Source of the DNA: a virus
Virus record (IMG/VR): IMGVR_UViG_3300047300_000529
Coordinates: 1 to 25,297 of that record
Direction: 5' to 3' (one strand)
DNA: 25,297 nucleotides
Shown: positions 17,347 to 25,265 of the stretch, in pieces
Position numbering within the stretch: position 1 is the first letter of the stretch
Layout of the letters: every line of letters starts with the position of its first letter
Made by a program: the position numbers and the translations under genes
The notes under the pieces: model-generated
The model's database searches: none
What the model was told of the DNA's origin: nothing
The model's input: the letters and a program-made list of their open reading frames with translations, nothing else

Positions 17347-19581
17347 ATGCCTAATTCACAATCACAGGAGCTAATTGCAGCTCAAATCATTGACGATCCA
17401 TTTTCAATGGAGTTTATGGAAACAGCAAATACTGTTCAAGTATCTGCTCAGTCACTTGCTAGCTTACCTAAAAGAAAAACAAAGGTAGTAAGAGACAAAT
17501 TTGTATTACACAAAGACTTAAAAAGTCGCTTAAACAAGCTAATCGAAAGCAACTGTTCTGAACAAGCAAAAACAATAGCCAGAGAGATTCTTAGTCTTAA
17601 GTATGTTCCTACAGAAGGAAAGTATTGTAACTATTTAGGTTTATCTCAAGCGGACTATACTAAGATTTCTTATCTAGATAAGGACCGTGAAGAAAGACTC
17701 GCAGGACAAGAAACCACAATGCAGATGATTCGTCCAGGAACTATTCTTAAAATCTATATTCAAAAAGGTAGACGTAGAGATAAAATGGCTATGCCAGAAA
17801 ACCCTACTAGAGATGACTTAACCCATACATATCAATTAAGATTAACCTCTAGACACTTAGATGACAGAGTTTATCCTATTGATCATGTACAAGATAGTAC
17901 TGCAACATTTGAGCAACAATTCTGGAACGATGAACCGGCTCAAGCTTATTCTATTGAATTTAAAAACACTTATCTATCCGAAGAATCAGGACTACTCCGC
18001 ATTCGTAACTCTAGAACTCGAGGAACAGGTGGGTTTGAAGTAGGTAGACAAGGAATGTATCTACGTCCGAATAACTGGGATAGAGTAGTAGCTGTAGAGT
18101 TTGAAAATACTTCCGTAGTAATCAAAGAAGTATGGAACTTTAAGAAGCGTTATCACACTTCTATTGGTAAGATTGTACGTAGGTTGTTTGGAGACAAGTA
18201 TTCAGATAGAGAAGTTACTGCATTTGCAGAAGCCTATGCCTCTTTGATTACTGTGTCTAATCCTCTGTACGATTTTGCTATCATCGAAGGAGAAGATATT
18301 AAAGATGCTTACTATGAAGATAACTACTATCAACATTCAGGCACTCTAGGCAACTCTTGTATGCGTTACTATAACTGTCAGAGGTATTTCCAAATCTACA
18401 CTAAGTATCCAGACAAAGTAAAGATGGCTGTACTTAAAAGATCAGGTAAGATTGCTGCTCGTTGTATTATGTGGAATATTAATGGCAAGTTTATGTTTGA
18501 CCGCATTTATTTTATAAATGACGAGACTCATAACTTGCTTAAGAACACATTAATAGGAGCTGGTTATGAGACTCTGTTTCAAGTTCATCAAGATTTCTCT
18601 TTGAACATTGACTTATCAGGTATTCAACATTTTCCTTACGTAGATACTCTACACAACTACGATCCTAACAATAAGATTTTAACAAACAAATATCTTAGGG
18701 ATGAGTATTGGCAGTTTAGATCTACTGGAGGTGCTTTTAGTCGATACAATACAAGCGACAGAGTACAGTGTCATTGTTGCGGTGCAGAAATTGAAGAAGA
18801 TGATGCTACTTATCTTACTGCAGGTGAGTACGAAGGTCAAGAAGCTTGCAGTAATTGTTACATTTATTGTGAAGTAGATGATTCGTACATTTCAACAGAA
18901 GACGATTCGATAGAAACTTATGACGGAGAAACTAGTCTTACATCTAGGACTATTAGGCTAAATAACGGACAGTATGCTCACCAGGATGACGATCAGCTCA
19001 GAGAGTATGAGAATGGTTTCGGTTATTTTATTCTAGATGAAGACTTCTACTTTACTGATGGAAATCTTTTCTATCATAAGAATGATCCAAACATCCCTGA
19101 AGAAGCTTATGACTCTGACGAAGTTAGTAGAAGAGAAGAAGAACAAAGAAGAACAGCACTTGAAGCACTACGAGCCAGAAGAGAAGAACAGGCTCAATAT
19201 GAAACAAATGCAAATTCAGGTACACTATATTCAACATTTACTGTTCCTACTGGATATCTAACCGCTACTGCTTATAATATGTACGACACTAGCTTAAATT
19301 CAAGTTCAATTTCAGGATTAAACACATGGCCAACCACAGGATCAAATCCAATAGTAGAACAAGTTCGTGAAACACTAGAAGCACTAGTTACTGATCTTAT
19401 TACTGATTCACAAGCTATGGAAGCAATAACGACTCCAGAAATACCTGTGCCTAACATGGAAATCTCTTTAGAAGAGGTAAGAAACGACTCAGAAGCTATG
19501 GAAGCTAGTGCTCAAGGAGAAGCTGAGTTTACTATGTGGTCACAGATTCCTGATGAAGCTCCTAGAGAGATGCCTTTTTAA
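17347..19581 (+). CDS. Large phage protein with GNSCMR motif and zinc ribbon, 744 residues
   Basis: From ATG 17347 the product begins MPNSQSQELIAAQIIDDPFS. The earlier in-frame ATG at 17308 lies in the terminator's T-run and is rejected. A central block reads SGTLGNSCMRYYNCQRYFQI, then YPDKVKMAVLKRSGKIAARC and FMFDRIYFINDETHNL. I recognise this arrangement from uncharacterised proteins of large phages. Next comes a zinc-ribbon-like segment: CHCCGAEI, then ACSNCYIYC. The C-terminal third is acidic and low in complexity, with a Glu/Arg helix (SRREEEQRRTALEALRARRE) and Ser/Thr-rich stretches. There is no membrane segment. The invariant Cys in GNSCMR could be catalytic or metal-binding, but no function is established. 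It forms its own transcript between a terminator and an A/T-rich spacer. Confidence 0.85.
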   Translation: MPNSQSQELIAAQIIDDPFSMEFMETANTVQVSAQSLASLPKRKTKVVRDKFVLHKDLKSRLNKLIESNCSEQAKTIAREILSLKYVPTEGKYCNYLGLSQADYTKISYLDKDREERLAGQETTMQMIRPGTILKIYIQKGRRRDKMAMPENPTRDDLTHTYQLRLTSRHLDDRVYPIDHVQDSTATFEQQFWNDEPAQAYSIEFKNTYLSEESGLLRIRNSRTRGTGGFEVGRQGMYLRPNNWDRVVAVEFENTSVVIKEVWNFKKRYHTSIGKIVRRLFGDKYSDREVTAFAEAYASLITVSNPLYDFAIIEGEDIKDAYYEDNYYQHSGTLGNSCMRYYNCQRYFQIYTKYPDKVKMAVLKRSGKIAARCIMWNINGKFMFDRIYFINDETHNLLKNTLIGAGYETLFQVHQDFSLNIDLSGIQHFPYVDTLHNYDPNNKILTNKYLRDEYWQFRSTGGAFSRYNTSDRVQCHCCGAEIEEDDATYLTAGEYEGQEACSNCYIYCEVDDSYISTEDDSIETYDGETSLTSRTIRLNNGQYAHQDDDQLREYENGFGYFILDEDFYFTDGNLFYHKNDPNIPEEAYDSDEVSRREEEQRRTALEALRARREEQAQYETNANSGTLYSTFTVPTGYLTATAYNMYDTSLNSSSISGLNTWPTTGSNPIVEQVRETLEALVTDLITDSQAMEAITTPEIPVPNMEISLEEVRNDSEAMEASAQGEAEFTMWSQIPDEAPREMPF

Positions 19582-19620
19582 ATTAAATTAAATTAAACAA
19601 ACAAACTAAAATAAAACAAA

Positions 19621-20331
19621 ATGACAAAATCTTATGTTAGCAGTTACGTTAACCGACTCGAAAGTATAGACCACACTATTAAAGGAGATTTTCCTGTAGA
19701 CTTTGATCTACTATTTGATATCATGTATCAGCAAAGTCCTACTTATCAGCCAGAAATGGAAGCACTGAAGAAGGAATGGCTTATAGAGTTAATCTCTAAG
19801 ATAGAAGGTGTTACAGTAGAAGAGAAAGGTGGCAATATCTATTGCACTAAAGGAGAAGCTGAATTCTATCCTACTATTGTAGGCCATTATGACACAGCTC
19901 AAAGCTATCATGTAGGTATGCGTATCTTTAAGACAGATAAGTGGATTTTTGGCTTTGATGATGCTACAGGTGAACAATGTGGCTTAGGTCTCGATGACTC
20001 AGTAGGTGTATGCTTTGCTATCCAAATGCTTAAAATGTTGCCTGCTTGTAAAGTTTTCTTACCCTATGGCGAAGAACGAGGAATTGTAGGTACTAACTGC
20101 TGTGATATGTCTTTCTTTGACAACTCACTAGTGGTTACTCAGCTGGATCGTAGGTCTTATACCAATGACTTTATCAAGTTTACTAATGGAGTTCAGACTT
20201 TTAACCCAGATCACTATCATTTAATTGAGCCTTTGATGGAGAAGTATGGTTACTCTCTTAACTCAGGTACAGCAACTGACGTTGGTGGTCTTCGTAAAAG
20301 AGGTCTTAAAGTATCTTCTCACAATCTGTCT
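19621..20331 (+). CDS. M20/M28-like metallopeptidase, exon 1 (residues 1-237)
   Basis: The N-terminal exon of a zinc aminopeptidase-like hydrolase. Metal and catalytic residues of the M20/M28 order are present: VGHYDTA with His89 and Asp91, GLGLDDSVGV with Asp125, YGEERG with Glu151/Glu152, and VTQLDRRS with Asp176. The exon ends with GLRKRGLKVSSHNLS. Read directly, the frame would stop at TAA after NLS, removing the final zinc-ligand region. Joining 20331 to 21524 keeps the frame and restores NLSCGYFNEHS, whose His completes the expected site. The full protein would have 494 residues. Its substrate is unknown: a peptide, an amidated compound or an acylated small molecule is possible. Confidence 0.85.
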
Positions 20332-20342
20332 TAACCAATAAC

Positions 20343-20372
20343 TTGACAAAAAAATTTATATGTGTATATTTG
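20343..20372 (+). promoter_or_regulatory. Promoter of the intron endonuclease gene
   Basis: TTG (20343-20345) and TATATTTG (20365-20372) are separated by 19 nt, a full match to the Bacteroidota promoter form. It lies inside the intron, 14 nt before the ATG at 20387, so the endonuclease can be made independently of the host gene. Confidence 0.72.
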
Positions 20373-20386
20373 TGTGAGCAATATAC

Positions 20387-21343
20387 ATGGGAAAACTAAA
20401 TATAATCAACTACAAATTAGCTTATGACTACTACTTAGAGTGTAAAGACATAAACAAAGTTCAAAAACACTTTAAACATAGAAAAGAGTTAATTAGAAAA
20501 GAGTGGAGTAAGCTAGGATTAGAATATCCTATAAAAAGAATCTACAAAACGGGATACAATCTCCCTACCGGACCTAAAATTAACAAGTCTTTAGACGTAG
20601 ACTATTTTAAAATCATAGATACAGAAGCAAAAGCCTATTTTTTAGGACTAATTGCTGCTGATGGATGTATAAGAATAAAGAAAGATAAAATAAGTGGAAA
20701 CTCTTATGTTTTTTCTTTAGGTCTTCAGGAACAAGACAAGCATATACTTGATACTCTTGTTTTAGAGATCAAACATTCTATTGATTTAAAGTATTATAAA
20801 TCTAAAGAGGTTATTATTTCGTCTAATAAAAAAGTGTATCAGTCAACTCCTGCTTGGAGAATTGATGTACATAATAGACTATTTGTAGAAAATCTTTTTA
20901 ACCAAGGAATCCACCCTAGAAAAAGCACAGAAGGCTTTGGTAATCTCCAACTACCTGTAGAGTTAAGACCTCATTTTATAAGAGGATATTTTGACGGAGA
21001 TGGGTGTATTGGAGTGTATCAAAAAGCAGCAAGTCCTATCGTATATATGTGTAGTAAAACTACTGATATACTAGACTTAATACTTAGTTGGCTTCCAAAA
21101 GAAATTGGTACTTACTGTCGTATGAATTCTGCAGGAATAACTTACTTACATATAAAACGTAAGTCTGTTTTACCTTTTTGGGAATTCATAAAACCAGTTG
21201 ATTATAAATTAGCATTACAACGTAAATTAAATAAATTCGAGTTATTCAGGACCTATGTAGAGCGATCTACATACGCAAATTCTGTGAATTCGGGGAAAGG
21301 TGAGAATCCCAATCCCGAGCCAAGTGCAATAGAAATATTGTAA
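20387..21343 (+). CDS. LAGLIDADG homing endonuclease, 318 residues
   Basis: A site-specific DNA endonuclease expected to cut intronless copies of the peptidase gene and so spread the intron. Two LAGLIDADG motifs are visible: YFLGLIAADGCI (about residues 86-97) and HFIRGYFDGDGCIGV (about 197-211), so it can act as a monomer. The N-terminal 60 residues are basic and helical, like the DNA-binding add-on domains of such enzymes. The last 25 residues (from SVNSGKGENPNPEPSAIEIL) are encoded by the intron core and probably lie outside the fold. It starts from its own promoter within the intron and stops 10 nt before the P7 strand. Confidence 0.92.
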   Translation: MGKLNIINYKLAYDYYLECKDINKVQKHFKHRKELIRKEWSKLGLEYPIKRIYKTGYNLPTGPKINKSLDVDYFKIIDTEAKAYFLGLIAADGCIRIKKDKISGNSYVFSLGLQEQDKHILDTLVLEIKHSIDLKYYKSKEVIISSNKKVYQSTPAWRIDVHNRLFVENLFNQGIHPRKSTEGFGNLQLPVELRPHFIRGYFDGDGCIGVYQKAASPIVYMCSKTTDILDLILSWLPKEIGTYCRMNSAGITYLHIKRKSVLPFWEFIKPVDYKLALQRKLNKFELFRTYVERSTYANSVNSGKGENPNPEPSAIEIL

Positions 21344-21523
21344 AGGTGTAACGACTAGATAAAGTATTCTTAACAGGTGGTGCTGAAGAAGAAATATCCA
21401 CGAGCGCAGAATATCTTAGTTTTACTACCAAGTAATTATTCTAAGATAATGATATAGTCTGAACTTATACTAATAGGAAGTATAAGAACTAGGGAATAAA
21501 GAGTCCCTAGGATAACACAATTG

Positions 21524-22297
21524 TGCGGTTATTTTAACGAGCATTCAGATACTGAGGTAGCAAGTGTAGCACTCTTAATCAATGCTTTTAGCTTTGCTTA
21601 TGAGATGCTTACAATGCTTGCAGAAAGGAATATTCCGCTTACATTTCCCAGGCCTACCTACTCATCAGAACTTCCTTACGGAGGATCTAAAGTTAAGTCT
21701 ACCTCTACCCCTATCGGTTATGGAGGTCGTCAAATTCATATGTTTGATATTGATGATGACGATGATGATTGGCATTACGATACGATGTCTGGAGAATGGG
21801 TAGATTTAAGATCTAAGTCTAAGACTAAAGATCCTTTTGAGCCTTCTGCTTCTACTGGATCTACAGGATCTACAGGATCTAAAATAGGCAAGCAATCTAC
21901 CTATTGGAGTAGAGAAATGCCTTCTGAACTAGTAGACGACTTAGACCCTTCAGAAGATGAAAGAGCATATGAAGCTTACAATGACTGGATTATGGAGTGT
22001 TATCCTGAGTACACAGATCCTAAAATCAGAACAGAACTTAAATCTTTCTCAGCTTTCTTTCCCACAGTAAAAGAGGTAGGACAAAATTTACTTGATGAAA
22101 TGATTATGGATGATGTATGTCCTCATTGCTATGCAGAAAATACCCTAGTAATCACTAATGATCTCTTGTTACACACTTGTTGTCATGCTTGTGAAAGCGT
22201 GTTTAACGTACCCAAGGAAGACCAAGAGTATGTAGCAACAAAGATTGAACAGTGTATGAAAGGGTTAGTAGATTTCCAAGAAATAGCAGACATGTAA
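21524..22297 (+). CDS. M20/M28-like metallopeptidase, exon 2 plus C-terminal extension (257 residues)
   Basis: The exon starts CGYFNEHSDTEVASVALLIN, supplying the zinc-ligand His in YFNEHS and the final helices of the peptidase core (SFAYEMLTML). An extension not typical of the family follows: an acidic stretch (DIDDDDDDWHYD), a low-complexity STGSTGSTGSK linker, an acidic helical region (DPSEDERAYEAYNDWIMECY), and a zinc-ribbon-like CPHCYAENTL with TCCHACESVF near the end. The extension may bind a partner or nucleic acid. A TTG at 21521 could start the exon alone, but that TTG is the intron's last bases. The stop lies in a 10-nt tandem repeat. Confidence 0.82.
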   Translation, partial: CGYFNEHSDTEVASVALLINAFSFAYEMLTMLAERNIPLTFPRPTYSSELPYGGSKVKSTSTPIGYGGRQIHMFDIDDDDDDWHYDTMSGEWVDLRSKSKTKDPFEPSASTGSTGSTGSKIGKQSTYWSREMPSELVDDLDPSEDERAYEAYNDWIMECYPEYTDPKIRTELKSFSAFFPTVKEVGQNLLDEMIMDDVCPHCYAENTLVITNDLLLHTCCHACESVFNVPKEDQEYVATKIEQCMKGLVDFQEIADM

Positions 22298-22330
22298 ATT
22301 TATGTAAAGTTATGTAAAGTTATGTAAATG
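22291..22330 (+). repeat. Four 10-nt tandem repeats linking two genes
   Basis: ATGTAAA recurs with a 10-nt period: CATGTAAATT, TATGTAAAGT, TATGTAAAGT, TATGTAAATG. The first copy carries the stop of the peptidase gene (22295-22297) and the last gives the ATG at 22328. Slippage within the array would change the spacing but keep both genes. Confidence 0.8.
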
Positions 22331-22558
22331 ATAGAAATAGAACACTATGGAGATAGTCTGGAGTCACATCCAGACTATCTTTTTATGAAAAAAATGTGGC
22401 TAGAAGACCAGATTAGCTTGGAAAAAGATGATGAATCCGTTATCTTTGTAGACCCGGGTAAAATTATATCCGAAGACATATTTAAGGGTGTAAACTTTAC
22501 TTTAATTAAGAAAGCAGATGAAGAAGACATTTTACGAGGTTCTTTGGGCAATAGCTAA
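22328..22558 (+). CDS. Unknown acidic protein, 76 residues
   Basis: The product begins MIEIEHYGDSLESHPDYLFM. It is acidic, with a helical middle (MKKMWLEDQISLEKDDESVI) and a C-terminal KKADEEDILRGSLGNS. There is no signal or membrane segment, and no family is recognised. Its position directly upstream of the replication cluster, with a 41-nt overlap into the next gene, suggests a small accessory factor for replication, but that is only positional. The start codon comes from the last copy of a tandem repeat. Confidence 0.65.
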   Translation: MIEIEHYGDSLESHPDYLFMKKMWLEDQISLEKDDESVIFVDPGKIISEDIFKGVNFTLIKKADEEDILRGSLGNS

Positions 22559-23099
22559 AGAAGAAAAATTAATCGACAAGTGGATCTACGAAGAAAAGCT
22601 TCTGTTTAACGGAACAACTTATAGTTGGACACCTAAAGCACTAGAAGAAGCCGATGCAGAAGAAGTCTTAGGAAAACTACAAGTTAGTAGAGTCCCAGGT
22701 TCTTTAAAAGAACAAAGTCTGAAGGAAATTTTTATTGACGAACCTAAACATAGTAATAATAAGGGTATTGTGATTCCCTCGACTTGGTTGGGGGATTTCA
22801 TATCCAAATTTAGTGCTAAGAACTTAGGTATCTCAGGTAAAACCACAGATAAGTCTAGTGTAGTAAAACGATTAATTAAATTTCTTTCTGAGTATGATTA
22901 TACTCTAGAAGAGATTTCACAAGCCACAGATTTATGTATTAGTTATATGAAGCAACAAGGTTCTATTAAATACATAAGAGAGTGTGGTTATTTTATTTTT
23001 AAGAAGGTAGATGGTGTAGACCAAAGCGACTTAGCCAAGTGGTGTGAAGAACTTAAAAATGGCTCAGGACCTGCTTACAACAGTCATCAAATCCTTTAA
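22518..23099 (+). CDS. Putative replication accessory protein, 193 residues
   Basis: The product begins MKKTFYEVLWAIAKEEKLID. The C-terminal half is helical: KTTDKSSVVKRLIKFLSEYD, then YTLEEISQATDLCISYMKQQ, then YIRECGYFIFKKVDG and SDLAKWCEEL. Proteins with this C-terminal pattern occur next to replicative helicases in Bacteroidota phages, as far as I recall. A primosome or helicase-loader role is therefore possible, but no catalytic motif is visible. Two bases separate its stop from the helicase ATG. It overlaps the upstream gene by 41 nt, and the start could be slightly later. Confidence 0.72.
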   Translation: MKKTFYEVLWAIAKEEKLIDKWIYEEKLLFNGTTYSWTPKALEEADAEEVLGKLQVSRVPGSLKEQSLKEIFIDEPKHSNNKGIVIPSTWLGDFISKFSAKNLGISGKTTDKSSVVKRLIKFLSEYDYTLEEISQATDLCISYMKQQGSIKYIRECGYFIFKKVDGVDQSDLAKWCEELKNGSGPAYNSHQIL

Positions 23100-23101
23100 T
23101 T

Positions 23102-24214
23102 ATGAGCTTTGAGAAAATCTTAGCTCAGATTGAGCACAATAAAACATTAAAAGAGACAGGAGGCTTAACTTCTATTCCTCCTCCATTTCCTCGCTTAGCT
23201 GAACACTACGGAGGGTTTACTAAGGGATCTATTACTTGTTTAACAGCTGCATCAGGTGTAGGTAAGTCAAAGTTTGCTAAATACATGACTATCTTAAACA
23301 TCTATAAGCAGGTTAGACTATCCAATAGTGGAATCAAACCTAAGATTTTCTATTTTGCTTTAGAAGAAAGTGCTACAGACTTTTGGCTGTCTTTTATATC
23401 TATCTATATGTATGAGAAATATAAGATAACAATAACTGTACAGCAACTTAAGTCTACTGGTAAGTTCACAGTAAACTCTGAGTTACTAGAAAAGATTAAG
23501 CAAGCAGAAACGTTCATTCAAAGATTAGAGGAGATTGTAGAGGTAATAGATTATATCAGGAATCCTACGGGTATTTCAAAGTACGTAAAAGCATTCTTTG
23601 AGAATCCAGAAGTAGGAGAGTACACCTACAAAGAGATAGAAGAAGGCAAGCGTATAGTATCGGGATATAAGTATAAGTCAGAAGATTTGTGGGTATTCTT
23701 TGTACTAGACCACATCAGTCTTCTATCTAATGAGGTTGCTCCTGATACTAAGATGAAGTTATCATCTTATCAAACCTTTGACTTTATGATTAAGGATTAT
23801 GTTCTTGACGTATTCTCTAAGCGTTACAAGATGGTTAATGTAATCGTACACCAACAAACCCCTGCATCAGAAAAACAAACCTACACCTACAAAGGTCAAC
23901 TTATGGAAGAGAAGTTAGAACCTTCAATGGAGGAACTTCACATCAATAAAGGTGTACACCAAGACTACGAGATAGTAATGGGTTTGTTTAGTCCTGCTAG
24001 ATACAACATAGCCACACACAACGGCTATGATGTATCATTACTAGGTAATAAATACAGATCCCTAAAGTTCTTAAAAGACCGATACTATGGCTTAGAAAAT
24101 TCAAGCATAGGACTTTACTTTAACGGAGCTAACGGAGAGTTTGATGAGTTACCTAGACCCCAAGAGATGAATAGCCCTACAGCTAGACATTATGAATCCT
24201 TTTTAAGTAGATAA
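23102..24214 (+). CDS. DnaB-like replicative helicase (RecA-fold ATPase), 370 residues
   Basis: A hexameric 5'-3' DNA helicase of the DnaB/gp41-like class is the best call. Motifs: Walker A TAASGVGKSK (about 48-57), the IFYFALEES segment typical of DnaB motif H1a, a Walker B-like strand WVFFVLDHISLLSNE, and NVIVHQQTPASEKQ, equivalent to the Q-rich H3/H4 region. C-terminal segments MEELHINKGVHQDYEIVMGL and SLKFLKDRYYGLENSSIGLY fit the KNR-type end of this fold (K.R.G). At 370 residues it lacks the N-terminal primase-interaction domain of cellular DnaB, as in many phage helicases. It lies in an operon with putative accessory and recombination ATPases. Confidence 0.85.
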   Translation: MSFEKILAQIEHNKTLKETGGLTSIPPPFPRLAEHYGGFTKGSITCLTAASGVGKSKFAKYMTILNIYKQVRLSNSGIKPKIFYFALEESATDFWLSFISIYMYEKYKITITVQQLKSTGKFTVNSELLEKIKQAETFIQRLEEIVEVIDYIRNPTGISKYVKAFFENPEVGEYTYKEIEEGKRIVSGYKYKSEDLWVFFVLDHISLLSNEVAPDTKMKLSSYQTFDFMIKDYVLDVFSKRYKMVNVIVHQQTPASEKQTYTYKGQLMEEKLEPSMEELHINKGVHQDYEIVMGLFSPARYNIATHNGYDVSLLGNKYRSLKFLKDRYYGLENSSIGLYFNGANGEFDELPRPQEMNSPTARHYESFLSR

Positions 24215-24225
24215 ACTAAAAACAA

Positions 24226-24549
24226 ATGATTGAAGAAGAAAAGAACCCTTATTTAGTACAATTACTAAGGAAGATGTGTGAAGTAATCAACGTAGATTAT
24301 GATAGCATAGACTTCCAAGAAGAAGATTGGTATGAGAAACATACCTGGACAACAGAACAAGAGAATGATTTTATTCTTTGGGTATCAGAAGAACTATTTA
24401 GCAATGAAGCTATGAGACAAGAACTTCTTGAGAATCCAGAGAAAAGTATTATTAATTGTTTCCAAGCAGCAGTACACTTTGTAGCCAACTTTGGTTGGGA
24501 TACACCTAGTGATATTGTAGATAACATAGAAGAAAACAAAATAAATTAA
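24226..24549 (+). CDS. Conserved small phage protein, DWY/WTxEQE type, 107 residues
   Basis: The product begins MIEEEKNPYLVQLLRKMCEV. The middle reads VNVDYDSIDF-like INVDYDSIDFQEEDWYEKHT, then WTTEQENDFILWVSEELFSN, and the end holds AVHFVANFGWDTPSD. This is a recurring small phage family of unknown function; the protein at 15364 is a shorter relative (TYDDIKDRKDDWFTQWTMTT). It is soluble, acidic and Trp-rich. It sits between the helicase and the recombination ATPase, with 8 to 11 nt spacers, so it is co-transcribed with them. Confidence 0.82.
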   Translation: MIEEEKNPYLVQLLRKMCEVINVDYDSIDFQEEDWYEKHTWTTEQENDFILWVSEELFSNEAMRQELLENPEKSIINCFQAAVHFVANFGWDTPSDIVDNIEENKIN

Positions 24550-24557
24550 AGAATAAT

Positions 24558-25037
24558 ATGTCATCAAAACTAATCGCAATTGTAGGTCCTTCAGGCACTG
24601 GTAAATCCACCTCTGTAAGAACCTTAGACCCCAAAGAAACCTTTATTATTAACGTAGCACGGAAAGAATTGCCTTTCAAAGGAGCTGAGAAACTCTACAA
24701 CCTAGAATCTAAGAATTACATGGAAGTAGACGACATCAACCAAATTACAACTTTGTTACAACAGATTAGCGAGAAAGCGTCACACATTAAGAACATCGTA
24801 ATGGATGATGCTATCTACTCTATGTCATTCCTCATGATGAAGAAGGCAAACGAAGTAGGCTTCGGTAAGTTTGTAAACTTGGCAAAGGACGTAACTAACA
24901 TGCTTACTACTGCTCGTAAGCTTCGTAATGACCTTAAAATATTCTACATCACTCACAGTGAGACAATCGAGGATGATGGACATATCGTAGGTCAGAAGAT
25001 TAAAACAATAGGTGAACGTTTGCCTGTACTCATCTAA
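24558..25037 (+). CDS. Sak4/RecA-like recombination ATPase, 5' exon
   Basis: A P-loop ATPase of the Sak4-like (RecA/RadA core) group, which phages use for single-strand annealing and recombination. Seen: Walker A IVGPSGTGKST (8-18), an early R/K-rich segment, Walker B IKNIVMDDAIY (78-87), and KIFYITHSETIEDDGHIVGQ (127-146), followed by KIKTIGERL, the conserved region before the C-terminal part. The frame stops at TAA 25035-25037 after LPVLI, too early for the family. Group I intron sequence follows directly, so this is the first exon and the final codons may be intronic. The rest lies beyond the window. Confidence 0.82.
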   Translation: MSSKLIAIVGPSGTGKSTSVRTLDPKETFIINVARKELPFKGAEKLYNLESKNYMEVDDINQITTLLQQISEKASHIKNIVMDDAIYSMSFLMMKKANEVGFGKFVNLAKDVTNMLTTARKLRNDLKIFYITHSETIEDDGHIVGQKIKTIGERLPVLI

Positions 25038-25231
25038 TTGACTGGAACGCCCTTAGAGCCTAGTACACTCCCTGAAGCAGTAATGACTTCAGCATAGTGA
25101 AAGAGACTAGGATTGGGTAATCAGCAGCGAAGCTTCCTACTATGAAAATAGGGAAGAACGTTCAACGACTATCTCCGTGAAGGAGAGTACTCGAAAGTTT
25201 AAAACTTTCGGGGAAACGGTGAGGTAATCAC

Positions 25232-25261
25232 TTGCATTTACCAAAAGTTTTAGTATATTTA
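25232..25261 (+). promoter_or_regulatory. Promoter of the second intron's ORF
   Basis: TTG (25232-25234) and TATATTTA (25254-25261) are 19 nt apart, the same layout as the promoter at 20343-20372, with one mismatch in the -7 element. The ATG at 25266 lies 4 nt downstream, so the mRNA would be leaderless. Confidence 0.6.
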
Positions 25262-25265
25262 CAAT

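Larger units (their letters stand above)
20332..21523 (+). mobile_element. Group I intron with LAGLIDADG endonuclease gene, 1192 nt
   Basis: It interrupts the peptidase gene. Exon 1 ends in T20331, as group I 5' sites do; the intron ends in G21523; exact removal restores the frame. Core signs: GGGGAAAGGTGAGAATCCCA followed by ATCCCGAGCCAAG (P4-P6 region, about 21292-21333), GACTA (21353-21357) pairing with TAGTC (21455-21459) in the P7 context GATATAGTCTGAAC, and two 3' hairpins, CTTATAC/GTATAAG (21464-21486) and CTAGGGA/TCCCTAG (21489-21510), like P9 elements. The endonuclease ORF fills the 5' part and runs into the core. The exact 5' junction is inferred from frame and pairing, not proven. 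Confidence 0.87.

Noticed and set aside
21521-21523. TTG as an independent start for the downstream peptidase part
   Set aside because: These three bases are the end of the intron (final G21523), and the product would lack most catalytic residues.
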